Notes: generated by a model from the sequence alone, not told the origin. 58,493 nt of DNA from an uncultured Flavobacteriales bacterium (GCA_937967465.1 CALBSW010000046.1:1-58493), one strand, 5' to 3'. Shown: positions 27,257 through 35,353, counted from the first letter of the stretch. Numbers and translations: made by a program.

Positions 27257-27490
27257 TTACTGGAGAAGCCGATCAATGGCGTCGGCCAATGCGCGGTCCC
27301 GCTCGGTCACCACGTGCCCCGCATCGTGGGTATTCAGCTCGATTCGGACGTAGCTGAACTCATTGTGGAAGACCGGATGGTGCCCCTGCTGCTCTGACAG
27401 AAAGGCCACCCGCGTCATGAAGGTGAACGCCTCTTGAAAGTCCTTGAATCGGAACTCGCGAACCAACCGATTGTCCTTTTCCATCCACAT
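27257..27490 (-). CDS. Pterin-4a-carbinolamine dehydratase
   Basis: This 77-residue protein matches the PCD family: MTRVAFLSEQQGHHPVFHNEFSYVRIELNTH with the His-His-Pro motif of the active site, then GHVVTERDRALADAIDRLL. PCD removes water from 4a-hydroxytetrahydropterin, recycling the cofactor of aromatic amino acid hydroxylases; in bacteria lacking those enzymes it may serve molybdopterin or another pterin. It is short, the family being usually 95-115 residues, so the N-terminal helix may be reduced. ATG at 27490 was preferred to a longer frame because the extra codons look non-coding. Divergent from the aminotransferase. Confidence 0.85.
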   Translation of the reverse strand: MWMEKDNRLVREFRFKDFQEAFTFMTRVAFLSEQQGHHPVFHNEFSYVRIELNTHDAGHVVTERDRALADAIDRLLQ

Positions 27491-27509
27491 GGTGCACTGC
27501 TTTACAAGG

Positions 27510-27517
27510 TGAATGTA
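27510..27517 (-). promoter_or_regulatory. -7-like box TACATTCA upstream of the PCD gene
   Basis: TACATTCA on the minus strand, 19 nt before the ATG at 27490. Weak match. Confidence 0.25.
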
Positions 27518-27549
27518 GCCCGGAGCCGCGGGAATTGCCGCGCCGGAGC

Positions 27550-27557
27550 CAACTTCG
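27550..27557 (+). promoter_or_regulatory. -7-like box CAACTTCG of the DegT aminotransferase gene
   Basis: CAACTTCG, then CACC, then ATG at 27562, a 4-nt spacing. It is TAACTTCG with the first T changed to C. Confidence 0.35.
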
Positions 27558-27561
27558 CACC

Positions 27562-28836
27562 ATGGATGTCCACGACGCCCCATCGGATTCACCCCGCCCC
27601 ATCGGGTTTGCCCCACCCTTCATCGACGAGGCCACGGTGGAGGCCGTGTCCCGCGTCTTGCGATCGGGCTGGATCACCACGGGGCCGGAAACAGCCGCAT
27701 TTGAGGAAGAACTGGCGGCATTCACCCAAGCCGACAGGGTCGTCTGTGGCGGGTCGTGGACGGGCCTGGCCGGTGTGGTCCTCGATTGGTTCGGCGTTGG
27801 GCCCGGCGACGAAGTCATTCTCCCCGCCTACACGTATTGCGCGACAGCCAACGTGGTACTCCACCGGGGCGCCACGCCGGTACTGGTGGACCTCCCCGCG
27901 CCCGACCTGCAAGACGGGCTCAACCTGACGTGGGAAGCCATTGAACCGCACCTCAGCGAGCGGACCAAGGTGGTGATGCCGGTGGACATCGGTGGCTGGC
28001 CCGTGCCCTGTCACACCTGGAAGACCAAGCTCAAAGAATGGAGTGCCCACCACGGCTTCCAATCGGACCACCCTGTCCAACGAAAACTGGGTCGGCCGCT
28101 TCTGCTCTCGGATGCCGCCCACTCCCTCGGCGCCTCGGTGGAAGGCCTACCCGTGGGCGCCTTGGCCGACCTGTCCATCTTCTCCTTTCACGCGGTCAAA
28201 AACCTGACCACGGCTGAAGGCGGAGCTGTGGCCATTCGCCTCCCGAATGCGTTTGACGCAGATGACGTCCACCAGATTCTGAGGACCACGGCGCTGCATG
28301 GTCAGAGCAAGGATGCCGCGTCCAAATTCCAGGGCGGTGCGGGAGCATGGCGCTATGACGTATTGACGCCTGGTTTCAAGTGCAACATGACGGACATCCA
28401 AGCCGCCATGGGCCGGGTCGCCCTCGCTCGGTATGGGCGCGACCTCGAGCAACGACGCGCACTGGGCGATCGCTACGACGCAGGCTTCTCTGAATGGGAA
28501 GGCCTCCAACTCCCGCGACGTGACCACGGCAGGCGTCAGACCTCAGACCACCTGTACGCCTTGCGCATCCCCGCACTGAACGAATCGAAACGGGACAGCC
28601 TGATGGCGTCATTGGCCGCTCAAGGCATCGCCAGCAATGTGCATTTCCAGCCCCTCCCCCTCCTCACGGCCTACCGCGATCGGGGGCACGCACCCGAGGA
28701 CTGCCCCCACGCCATGCAGGCCTATGCCTGCGAAATCAGCCTGCCGCTTCACTTGCACATGGACCTCGCCGATGTGGACCGCGTCGTCCAAGCGGTTCGG
28801 GACGGCCTGCACCACATTGGATTCGCTTCCCGGTGA
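27562..28836 (+). CDS. DegT/DnrJ/EryC1-type sugar aminotransferase
   Basis: This 424-residue PLP enzyme has the family signature GSWTGLAGVVLDWFGVGPGDEVILPAYTYCATANVVL, then the PLP Asp in LLSDAAHSLG, and the Lys in SFHAVKNLTTAEGG near residue 213. By family it transaminates a 4-keto nucleotide sugar. The phosphoglycosyl transferase gene follows with a GTGA overlap, the same order of functions as PglE and PglC in protein glycosylation, so the pair may make and load a lipid-linked amino sugar. The epimerase or dehydratase expected upstream is absent. ATG at 27562 was chosen over 27535. Confidence 0.87.
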   Translation: MDVHDAPSDSPRPIGFAPPFIDEATVEAVSRVLRSGWITTGPETAAFEEELAAFTQADRVVCGGSWTGLAGVVLDWFGVGPGDEVILPAYTYCATANVVLHRGATPVLVDLPAPDLQDGLNLTWEAIEPHLSERTKVVMPVDIGGWPVPCHTWKTKLKEWSAHHGFQSDHPVQRKLGRPLLLSDAAHSLGASVEGLPVGALADLSIFSFHAVKNLTTAEGGAVAIRLPNAFDADDVHQILRTTALHGQSKDAASKFQGGAGAWRYDVLTPGFKCNMTDIQAAMGRVALARYGRDLEQRRALGDRYDAGFSEWEGLQLPRRDHGRRQTSDHLYALRIPALNESKRDSLMASLAAQGIASNVHFQPLPLLTAYRDRGHAPEDCPHAMQAYACEISLPLHLHMDLADVDRVVQAVRDGLHHIGFASR

Positions 28837-29420
28837 AACGTGCAGCAGACATCCTCGCTTCCAGCATGCTGCTTCTGTTGCTGGGCATCCCGCTCTTGAC
28901 GGTGGCCTTGCTCTTGCGCGTCCGTCAAGGGAAGCCCGTGCTGTTTCGCCAAGAGAGAGTCGGGCTGCGAGGACAGCCGTTTGACATCCTGAAGTTTCGG
29001 ACCATGCGTCCCGCCCAAACGGGCGATGCCCAGGTCACCTCTGGAGAAGAGGACGACCGGATCACCGCCATCGGGGCCATCCTGCGCCGCCACAGACTCG
29101 ATGAATTCCCGCAATTGTGGAACGTCCTGCGCGGGGACATGAGCTTGGTAGGGCCGCGGCCCGAAGTCCCCCGATATGTGGACCACAGTCAAGACATCTG
29201 GCAGACGGTTTTGTCCGTGCGGCCAGGCATCACGGGGCCAGACGCTTTACAGTTCCGGAATGAGGGTGCCGATTTGGCCCAATCCAAGGACCCGGAAGCA
29301 CACTACCGAGATGTGATTCTGCCAGCCAAGCTTCAAGTCCAGGCAGACTACGCCCAACACCGCAGCTTGGTCGGGGATGTCCGGATTTTATTCCGAACGC
29401 TCGGCGCCTTGCGGGGCTGA
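28833..29420 (+). CDS. Phosphoglycosyl transferase (bacterial sugar transferase, PglC-like)
   Basis: This 195-residue monotopic enzyme transfers a sugar phosphate from a nucleotide sugar to undecaprenyl phosphate. It has a re-entrant hydrophobic N-terminus (residues 8-28), then GKPVLFRQERVGLRG, FDILKFRTMR, and the catalytic stretch RRHRLDEFPQLWNVLRGDMSLVGPRP with the Asp-Glu pair; RPGITGP follows. Length fits the small PglC-like class. The GTG start overlaps the aminotransferase stop by 4 bp. The 3' end overlaps the convergent gene by 33 bp. Confidence 0.92.
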   Translation: MKRAADILASSMLLLLLGIPLLTVALLLRVRQGKPVLFRQERVGLRGQPFDILKFRTMRPAQTGDAQVTSGEEDDRITAIGAILRRHRLDEFPQLWNVLRGDMSLVGPRPEVPRYVDHSQDIWQTVLSVRPGITGPDALQFRNEGADLAQSKDPEAHYRDVILPAKLQVQADYAQHRSLVGDVRILFRTLGALRG

Positions 29421-30296
29421 ACACCCTTCCACAAAGAAGAGCAACTCGCGCAGGCGCTCGGCCTGCTCCAAATCTTCCTGGCGCTCGTAGGCATAGGCCA
29501 GATTGCCAATCAAGCGGCGCAGCACATCGACGGGATGACACGGGCCACAATTTCCTTGGTCGACGGGCAGGTCGAGGTGACCGAGAAATGCACTCACCTC
29601 TTCCGGGTGAATCACACCGCCACGGTTGAAGGGATTGATGTAAAACAACACGCTGCCCGGGCCACCGTCTGCTGAGAACTCCCCCAAGTGCCCTCCGTCG
29701 CAATAAGCGAGGATGAAATGGTTGGGCAGGTTGACCCCATGAATGGGCAATCCCAATTCCTGTACCATGGCGAGGTACAGGGCACCCAGTGCCAAACTGT
29801 TGCCTTTTCTCTGACGCAAGACTTGGCTTGGCAGGGCGTGCAAGGGACGCGCAGCACCACCGCGGGTGCCATCAAATCCGTGGTGCTCAAAGAAGATGCG
29901 GTTCACCACACGCACCTGCTCCAAAGCGGTCATGTCGTCGTGCAGCTCCAGCCAGATGTCCTGTCGGATGCGCTGCAAATCCTCACGCAGACCCTCCGCG
30001 TCCGATGCCGGATCGACGTATTGGTCGAGCAGAAGCAGCGCGGAAGACAAACCGTGCTCGGGGGAATCGATCCAATCCGCAAACGAGGTCCGAATCTCAT
30101 CGGTGGCGAGTTGGTCCAACAAGGACTTGGCCCGCTGAAGGAACATGTCGCCATGGCCATCTTCCTCCAGGGCTTTGCGGAGGCTGGGGACGGCGGCTTC
30201 GCCAATCCGCTCCAATTCCTTCTTCACGGTCGTGTAGATGCCCTCATCGGGGTCCTCCAACAAGGAAATCAATGCATGCAACTCGGTAACGCTCAT
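29388..30296 (-). CDS. SirB1 / transglutaminase-like family protein
   Basis: This 302-residue protein has a HEAT-like N-terminal helix set (HALISLLEDPDEGIYTTVKKELERIG), then RKGNSLALGALYLAMVQELGLPIHGVNLPNHFILAY, the mark of the SirB1 (transglutaminase core 2) family, followed by FYINPFNRGGV and a helical TPR-like tail (LAYAYERQEDLEQAERLRELL). The classic transglutaminase Cys is not seen at the expected place. Function unknown; SirB1 was named for its effect on Salmonella invasion genes. The 3' end overlaps the sugar transferase gene by 33 bp. Confidence 0.85.
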   Translation of the reverse strand: MSVTELHALISLLEDPDEGIYTTVKKELERIGEAAVPSLRKALEEDGHGDMFLQRAKSLLDQLATDEIRTSFADWIDSPEHGLSSALLLLDQYVDPASDAEGLREDLQRIRQDIWLELHDDMTALEQVRVVNRIFFEHHGFDGTRGGAARPLHALPSQVLRQRKGNSLALGALYLAMVQELGLPIHGVNLPNHFILAYCDGGHLGEFSADGGPGSVLFYINPFNRGGVIHPEEVSAFLGHLDLPVDQGNCGPCHPVDVLRRLIGNLAYAYERQEDLEQAERLRELLFFVEGCSAPQGAERSE

Positions 30297-30318
30297 TGCC
30301 GGTTCAGGTTGTGCTCGG

Positions 30319-30325
30319 CAAAGTA
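30319..30325 (-). promoter_or_regulatory. -7-like box TACTTTG upstream of the SirB1-like gene
   Basis: TACTTTG on the minus strand, 22 nt before the ATG at 30296; back to back with the rhomboid box. Confidence 0.3.
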
Positions 30326-30343
30326 GTTCTGTGTTTTGCGGGC

Positions 30344-30351
30344 TATCTTAA
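30344..30351 (+). promoter_or_regulatory. -7-like box TATCTTAA of the rhomboid gene
   Basis: TATCTTAA, then AGCA, then GTG at 30356 (4 nt). The last two bases deviate from the consensus. Confidence 0.25.
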
Positions 30352-30355
30352 AGCA

Positions 30356-31414
30356 GTGGCTTCTTATAAAAACGACCCTGTGGATGCGACCCCCACGCCC
30401 AGTTTTGGCGGGGCTTCAGCCACACACGCACCAGGTGAAGCGCGCATTGCCCCCGGAGCGCGCCCCTTTCGCGTCCACGGTCGTCGGCCTGCACCGCCCC
30501 CTCTGGAACAGCAGGCGAAAGACTTGGAGGCCGACCGCCGGAGAATCCGCTCTGCACTGACCATCACCGTCGGCATCCTCACCCTCATCTGGGGCGTCTA
30601 CTTCCTCAACGACCAATTCGATCTCGGATGGAAGCGGTTCGGCAACCGCCCCCTGCGGTGGAACGGACTGGCCGGCATTGTCACCATGCCCTTTCTCCAC
30701 GGAGACTTCCAGCACCTGTGGGGCAACACCGTGTCGTTCTTCTCCTTGAATGCCATGCTGGTGTACTTCTACCGGGACCTCGGCCTGCGGGTCCTCGTTT
30801 GGGCCTGGATCGGCACCGGACTCCTCCTGTGGCTGAGCGGCGCATCCGGCAACCACATCGGGCTCAGCGGCGTGGTCTATGCACAAGTGGCCTTCCTGTT
30901 CTTCAGCGGCATTCTGCGACGCCACCCCCACTTGATTCGGGTGGCCCTGGTGGTGGTCTTCCTGTATGGCAGCATTGTCTGGGGCGTGTTCCCGATTGAA
31001 GAGGGCGTCAGCTGGGAAGGGCACCTCTCCGGCGCGTCCATGGGGGCATTCCTGGCCTGGGTTTGGCGGAAACAAGGTCCCCAGCGACCGCCCCTGCCGC
31101 CCATGGAGGACGAAGAGGCGGAGGCCGATGGCCATGCCCAGGGGCACGGTCCAACCAGCACGCCTTCTGCTTCCGGCCGTGGCGGCCAAGCCATCCTCGA
31201 AAGCCCTGCTGGCATCCTTGGCGAGGCAGCCGTGGAGGACACTTGGCTCACAGCCGAAACCACTTCTCCCGAGCAAGACGTTCGGGCCTGGCGCAGGGCG
31301 CAACTGATGTGGAACGGCCCCCGACCGCGTCCGGCTGAACACGCGAAATCCCGCCGGGGCGGGATTCGCAAGCCGCGCCAAGGCGGCCACATCAAGCGTC
31401 GAACGCGCTCGTGA
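30356..31414 (+). CDS. Rhomboid-family intramembrane serine protease
   Basis: This 352-residue protein has about 60 polar residues, then six hydrophobic segments (~residues 65-235) with rhomboid marks: HGDFQHLWGNTVSFF (conserved His and Asn), GLSGVVYAQ with the catalytic Ser of GxSG, and EGHLSGASMG with the catalytic His. After the last helix comes a 115-residue soluble tail, first acidic and low in complexity, ending basic (RRGGIRKPRQGGHIKRRTRS). GTG at 30356 was chosen because it lies 4 nt after a box; TTG at 30296 is a longer alternative overlapping the divergent gene. Its stop abuts the dnaN stop (TGATCA). Confidence 0.88.
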   Translation: MASYKNDPVDATPTPSFGGASATHAPGEARIAPGARPFRVHGRRPAPPPLEQQAKDLEADRRRIRSALTITVGILTLIWGVYFLNDQFDLGWKRFGNRPLRWNGLAGIVTMPFLHGDFQHLWGNTVSFFSLNAMLVYFYRDLGLRVLVWAWIGTGLLLWLSGASGNHIGLSGVVYAQVAFLFFSGILRRHPHLIRVALVVVFLYGSIVWGVFPIEEGVSWEGHLSGASMGAFLAWVWRKQGPQRPPLPPMEDEEAEADGHAQGHGPTSTPSASGRGGQAILESPAGILGEAAVEDTWLTAETTSPEQDVRAWRRAQLMWNGPRPRPAEHAKSRRGGIRKPRQGGHIKRRTRS

Positions 31415-32536
31415 TCAGGCGTTGAGCATGACGGGCATGACCAACATGAGGATGTCCTCACCGGTCGCCTCTCCGTCATGCTGGGGCCGGATGATGCCGG
31501 CCCGATTGGGCGCGCTCAACTCCAGCGTGATCTGTTGGGCATCCAGGTTGTTCAACATGTCGAGCAGGAAACGGCTGTTGAATCCGATTTCCATGTCGTC
31601 CCCTGCGTAGCTGCAGGCCAAGGTTTCGCGGGCTTCATTGGCGAAGTCGACATCCTCCGCGCTGATGGTCAAGCTACTGCCAGCCAATGAAAGGCGCACC
31701 TGGTGGGTGGTCTTGTTGGCGAAGATGGAGACCCGGCGAATGCTCCGCTGGAAATCCTTCCGGTCGATGGTCATGCAGTTCGGATTCTCCTTCGGAATGA
31801 CCGCCTCGTAGTTCGGGTATTTGCCCTCGATCAAACGGCACACCACGTCCATTTCACCGTACTTGAAGTGGGCGTTGGCTTCGTTGAAGCTCACCACCAC
31901 CTCGTCGGTCATGGGCAAGGTGCCCTTCAGCAGGTTCAATGGCTTCTTCGGCACAATCATCTCCGCATTCTCCGGCGCGGAGGCATCCATCCGGGCGTAC
32001 CGAACCAAGCGGTGGGCGTCGGTCGCAACGAAGCTGAGGTGGTCGTTGCGCAGTTCGAAGAAAATGCCGCTCATCACCGGGCGCAAATCATCGCTTCCCG
32101 CAGCAAACAAGGTCCGGCTGATGGCCTCGGCGAGGGTGTCGGAGTTCAAAGTGACAGAAGCCGCACCTTCCAGCTCCGGTGTCCGCGGGAACTCGTCCGC
32201 GTGGGCGCCAGCGAGCTTGTACTTGCCAGCCTCACTGGTCATTTCCACCCCGCAGGTTTTGGGGTCCACCTTGAAGGTCAAGGGCAGGTCCTCGAAGGTT
32301 TTGAGGATGTCCAACAACATCTTGGCGGGGATGGCGATGGCACCTTCTTCTTCTGCGGTGACCTCGACCGTGGTGGTCATGGTCGTCTCGAGGTCACTGG
32401 CGCTGATGGACGCCTTCCCCGGGGCCACCTCGAACAGGAAGTTGTCCAGGATGGGCAGCGTGTTGCTGCTGTTGAGCACGCCACTGATGGCTTGAAGCTG
32501 ACGAAGCAGGGCGGTGCTGGATACGATGAACTGCAT
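31415..32536 (-). CDS. dnaN: DNA polymerase III beta subunit (sliding clamp)
   Basis: DnaN is the ring clamp that tethers the replicative polymerase. The 373-residue product begins MQFIVSSTALLRQLQ and shows the three clamp repeats (LPILDNFLFEV, GIFFELRNDHLSFVATDAHRL, VVCRLIEGKYPNYEAVIP), with the C-terminal MPVMLNA near the usual partner-binding end. An in-frame ATG six codons earlier (32554) is directly next to a box TATTTTCG, too close to be the start if that box is a promoter, so 32536 is preferred. No dnaA or origin features are near. Confidence 0.96.
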   Translation of the reverse strand: MQFIVSSTALLRQLQAISGVLNSSNTLPILDNFLFEVAPGKASISASDLETTMTTTVEVTAEEEGAIAIPAKMLLDILKTFEDLPLTFKVDPKTCGVEMTSEAGKYKLAGAHADEFPRTPELEGAASVTLNSDTLAEAISRTLFAAGSDDLRPVMSGIFFELRNDHLSFVATDAHRLVRYARMDASAPENAEMIVPKKPLNLLKGTLPMTDEVVVSFNEANAHFKYGEMDVVCRLIEGKYPNYEAVIPKENPNCMTIDRKDFQRSIRRVSIFANKTTHQVRLSLAGSSLTISAEDVDFANEARETLACSYAGDDMEIGFNSRFLLDMLNNLDAQQITLELSAPNRAGIIRPQHDGEATGEDILMLVMPVMLNA

Positions 32537-32554
32537 GTGATCGGGTTGGGACAT

Positions 32555-32562
32555 CGAAAATA
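32555..32562 (-). promoter_or_regulatory. -7-like box TATTTTCG of dnaN
   Basis: TATTTTCG on the minus strand, 18 nt before the preferred ATG at 32536. A transcript start ~7 nt downstream would leave a leader of about 11-14 nt. Confidence 0.45.
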
Positions 32563-32667
32563 CCCTTCGCCCCTGCCCCAAGGCGGAAATCCACGGCCTC
32601 ACTTTTTCACAACGGATGCACCGGACTTCTGCCCTCTCCAGGCGTTGTGCGTCCACAGGATTGCGCG

Positions 32668-32674
32668 TATTTTG
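32668..32674 (+). promoter_or_regulatory. -7-like box TATTTTG of the small secreted protein
   Basis: TATTTTG, then ACCCC, then ATG at 32680 (5 nt). One base shorter than the consensus. Confidence 0.35.
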
Positions 32675-32679
32675 ACCCC

Positions 32680-33033
32680 ATGATGAACGTTGTGAAGCCG
32701 TTGGCCCTGCTGGCCGTCCTCGCCCTGGGCGCCTCCTCCTCTTCCGCCACTGCCCAAGAGACTGTGGAACCCGGATCGGACGTGGTCCTGGCCACCCTCG
32801 AGGCGCCGATGACCCGAGAGGCCCTCAACGCGACCCGCATCGCCCTCGAAGAAGCAGGCCACACCTTTCACTATGGCGGCTTCCAATTCCGCCCCGACGG
32901 TCAAATGATCGGAGCAGAAATCCTCCTGAAAATTGAAGGGGGTGTCGAAGAGCGTCGGTACATCGAATTCGTCACCGACGATTGCAAGCTGCAGATCCTC
33001 CAGAACGAGGGCCTCAAGCTCGAGGGCTGCTGA
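32680..33033 (+). CDS. Small secreted protein of unknown function
   Basis: This 117-residue precursor has a signal peptide (VVKPLALLAVLALGASSSSATAQ). The mature ~90 residues form an alpha/beta pattern (MTREALNATRIALEEAGHTFHYGGFQFRPDG, IGAEILLKIEGGVEERRYIEFV) and end in two Cys about 19 residues apart (DDCKLQ and EGC at the end). No family recognised. The last 20 bp overlap the convergent GT9 gene. Confidence 0.68.
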   Translation: MMNVVKPLALLAVLALGASSSSATAQETVEPGSDVVLATLEAPMTREALNATRIALEEAGHTFHYGGFQFRPDGQMIGAEILLKIEGGVEERRYIEFVTDDCKLQILQNEGLKLEGC

Positions 33034-34072
33034 CCGCCTGCAAGGCCGCCCAAACGGCCTTCACTGCCACGTCCTCCCCACACTGAAAATGCCCCAGCGG
33101 GCAAGCTGTCTTGCCGTGCACACCGCACGGCTTGCACGCCAATTCCCCCTCCTGGACCTCCACGTTTTGGCCCCGGCCGGACGCTTCGTCCTCAGGCAAC
33201 ACACCGAAGCCCAGTCTGGGCGTGGTGCTGCAGAAGACCCCCACCACGGGTGTGCCCACTGCCCCTGCCATGTGAAGGGGGGCACTGTCGTTGCTCACCA
33301 CAGCTTTGGATTTGGCCATCAGGGCAGCTGACCCCAACAGGTTCAAGTCTCCCGCCACCACACAAGGTGCCTCCTTCGCCCCGGAGGCGATGCGCTCCAA
33401 CAGCGGACGATCGGACGCCGCTCCCAGGAGGACCACGGGCTCACCATGAGCGTGAAGGAGGTCGACCAAGGCAGTCCAGTGGGATTCGGGCCAACGCTTG
33501 GTGGCCCACACACTGGAAGGAGCCAACACCGTCGCACCAGAAGGGAGTGAATCGGCTGCAGCCATGTGCTGTGGGGCCACATGCAGCTTCGGTCGATGGC
33601 GGACCGGGTCAAAGTCGCCCAACCACGGAGCCAACAGCGCGTGATTCCGCTCGGTTTCATGGCGGCCATCTCCGATCCCGTGGGGATGTTGATGGACCTG
33701 CACTCCAAAAGTCGGGACACCTGAAAATCCCGCATGGTTCGGGGCACCCACCCACCGGGCCACAAGGCCCATGGAGGCGTGTCGATGCAGGTTGACCACC
33801 ACCCCCGGGCTGGTGCGGCGCACTTGACGCGCCATGGACCACATTCGCAGGTATTTGCCCCACCCGGTCCTGTCCCACACCCAGACTTGGCTCACAAAAG
33901 GGTGGTCTTCAAAAAAGCCGTGCGCGCCTTTCCGGACCCAGACCTGGATGGGGGAATCCGGATACGCTGCGTGCCAGCCCTCAATCAAGGCCGTGGACAG
34001 CACCACATCCCCGAGGAATGCGGGCTGCAGGAGGAGCAGTCCTCCAGGCGGATGTTCCGCCGCCCGACTCAT
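33014..34072 (-). CDS. Glycosyltransferase family 9 (heptosyltransferase-like)
   Basis: This 352-residue GT-B enzyme has the GT9 start LLLLQPAFLGDVVLSTALIEGW, an acceptor domain with VVVNLHRHASMGL, and a donor domain with APSSVWATKRWPESHW and KSKAVVSNDSAPLHMAGAVGTPVVGVF. The family adds ADP-heptose or related sugars to lipid A-core or other glycans in the inner leaflet. Near the end it has a Cys-rich stretch (LACKPCGVHGKTACPLGHFQCG), common in this group. The ATG overlaps the dapD stop (ATGA, 4 bp), so it is translated after dapD. Confidence 0.9.
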   Translation of the reverse strand: MSRAAEHPPGGLLLLQPAFLGDVVLSTALIEGWHAAYPDSPIQVWVRKGAHGFFEDHPFVSQVWVWDRTGWGKYLRMWSMARQVRRTSPGVVVNLHRHASMGLVARWVGAPNHAGFSGVPTFGVQVHQHPHGIGDGRHETERNHALLAPWLGDFDPVRHRPKLHVAPQHMAAADSLPSGATVLAPSSVWATKRWPESHWTALVDLLHAHGEPVVLLGAASDRPLLERIASGAKEAPCVVAGDLNLLGSAALMAKSKAVVSNDSAPLHMAGAVGTPVVGVFCSTTPRLGFGVLPEDEASGRGQNVEVQEGELACKPCGVHGKTACPLGHFQCGEDVAVKAVWAALQAVSSPRA

Positions 34073-34917
34073 ACCGCGACGGCGTGGGTGCGCAGGGCGT
34101 CGTTGAGCGAGGTCTTTCGGTCCGTGCTCTCCTTGCGGCGGCCCACAATGAGGGCGCAAGGCACGCCGAATTCTCCGGCAGGAAAGGACTTGGGCCGTGT
34201 CCCCGGAATGACCACCGAGCGCGGCGGCACTTCGCCCTTGTACTCCACGACCTCAGGACCTGTGACATCCAAGATTCGGGTGCTGGACGTCAGCACCACG
34301 CCTGCGCCGAGGACCGCTTCCTTGCCAATCCGGACCCCTTCGACCACAATGGCGCGGGATCCGATGAAGGCGCCATCCTCTACAATGACAGGCGCCGCTT
34401 GGAGCGGTTCGAGCACCCCCCCGATGCCCACGCCGCCGCTGAGGTGGACATCTGCACCGATCTGAGCGCAGGATCCTACCGTCGCCCAGGTGTCGACCAT
34501 GGTTCCGCTACCGACCCATGCTCCGATGTTGACATAACTGGGCATCATGACCACGCCCTTGCCGAGGAATGCACCGTAGCGGGCAATGGCATGGGGCACC
34601 ACACGCACGCCAGCTTCGGCATGGTTCTTCTTCAACGCCATCTTGTCGTGGAACTGGAAAGGGCCCACCTCTTCCACCTTCATCTCGCGCATGGGGAAGT
34701 AGAGGACCACAGCCTTCTTGACCCACTCGTTGACTTGCCATCCCCCGTTCACGGGTTCGGCACAACGCAGCACACCGCGATCCAGCCCATCCAGCACGGC
34801 TTCCACCGCCTCTCGGGTCGCGGACTCCCCCCGCAACTCGGGGGCATCCCATGCAGATTCGATGGCACTTTTCGCAGCAGTCCACTCACCCGGGACTGGG
34901 ATGGTCGCATTCTCCAT
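34069..34917 (-). CDS. dapD: 2,3,4,5-tetrahydropyridine-2,6-dicarboxylate N-succinyltransferase
   Basis: DapD succinylates tetrahydrodipicolinate in the lysine and meso-diaminopimelate pathway that also feeds peptidoglycan. The 282-residue product has a helical N-terminal third and a left-handed beta-helix of hexapeptide repeats (ARYGAFLGKGVVMMPSYVNIGAWVG, VDTWATVGSCAQIG, VHLSGGVGIGGVLEPLQA). ATG at 34917 (MENATIPVPG) was chosen since an ORF start at 34953 would overlap the divergent ruvX. The gap to the ruvX start codon is only 22 bp and holds overlapping boxes for both genes. Confidence 0.95.
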   Translation of the reverse strand: MENATIPVPGEWTAAKSAIESAWDAPELRGESATREAVEAVLDGLDRGVLRCAEPVNGGWQVNEWVKKAVVLYFPMREMKVEEVGPFQFHDKMALKKNHAEAGVRVVPHAIARYGAFLGKGVVMMPSYVNIGAWVGSGTMVDTWATVGSCAQIGADVHLSGGVGIGGVLEPLQAAPVIVEDGAFIGSRAIVVEGVRIGKEAVLGAGVVLTSSTRILDVTGPEVVEYKGEVPPRSVVIPGTRPKSFPAGEFGVPCALIVGRRKESTDRKTSLNDALRTHAVAV

Positions 34918-34921
34918 GCGG

Positions 34922-34929
34922 CGAAGATA
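34922..34929 (-). promoter_or_regulatory. -7-like box TATCTTCG of dapD
   Basis: TATCTTCG on the minus strand, then CGCC on the plus strand read as the 4-nt spacer before the ATG at 34917. It overlaps the ruvX box by two bases. Confidence 0.55.
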
Positions 34930-34935
34930 CCTTCG
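34928..34935 (+). promoter_or_regulatory. -7-like box TACCTTCG of ruvX
   Basis: TACCTTCG, then CAAC, then ATG at 34940 (4 nt). It shares its TA with the dapD box on the other strand. Confidence 0.55.
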
Positions 34936-34939
34936 CAAC

Positions 34940-35350
34940 ATGGCCCGGTACATCGCTTTCGACTATGGGACCCGCCGCGTGGGCGTGGCGGTCACGGACA
35001 GTGGCGCCATGATTGCCGCGCCAGAAGGGACGTACCCCCCAGAATCCTTGGACCGGGAAATTCAGCGGCTGTTGGACGCGGAGCCCTGCGCGGGCTTTGT
35101 GGTGGGCATGCCCGGTCTGGTGTTGGGCACAGACACCCACAGCAGCGGCCCGATTCGGGCATTCGTCAAACGTCTTCAAAAGGCCTTTCCCGGCGTCGAC
35201 ATCCAACTCGTGGATGAAGACCACACCAGCCGGGAGGCGTCGATGGCGATGGTTCAATCCGGCATGCGGAAGTCCAAGCGCCGACAAAAAGGCCAACTGG
35301 ACCAAATCGCGGCGACCCTCATTCTCCAGCGCTTCCTGGATCAGCGCTGA
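34940..35350 (+). CDS. ruvX: Holliday junction resolvase-like RNase H-fold protein (YqgF)
   Basis: This 136-residue protein matches RuvX/YqgF: MARYIAFDYGTRRVGVAVTD with the first acidic residue of the RNase H fold, GMPGLVLGTDTHSSGP, VQLVDEDHTSREA (here IQLVDEDHTSREA) with a second acidic site, and LDQIAATLILQRFLD. Members process 16S rRNA ends and may cut Holliday junctions. The ATG at 34940 is supported by the family start and by a box 4 nt upstream; the frame is open further upstream through dapD. It ends 3 bp from the convergent HAD gene. Confidence 0.93.
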   Translation: MARYIAFDYGTRRVGVAVTDSGAMIAAPEGTYPPESLDREIQRLLDAEPCAGFVVGMPGLVLGTDTHSSGPIRAFVKRLQKAFPGVDIQLVDEDHTSREASMAMVQSGMRKSKRRQKGQLDQIAATLILQRFLDQR

Positions 35351-35353
35351 GGA

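Larger units (their letters stand above)
34922..34935. promoter_or_regulatory. Near-palindromic divergent promoter core between dapD and ruvX
   Basis: Fourteen bases, CGAAG AT AC CTTCG, in which the reverse complement differs at two positions. It holds both -7-like boxes back to back; each start codon is 4 nt away. Only one polymerase could use it at a time. Confidence 0.5.
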
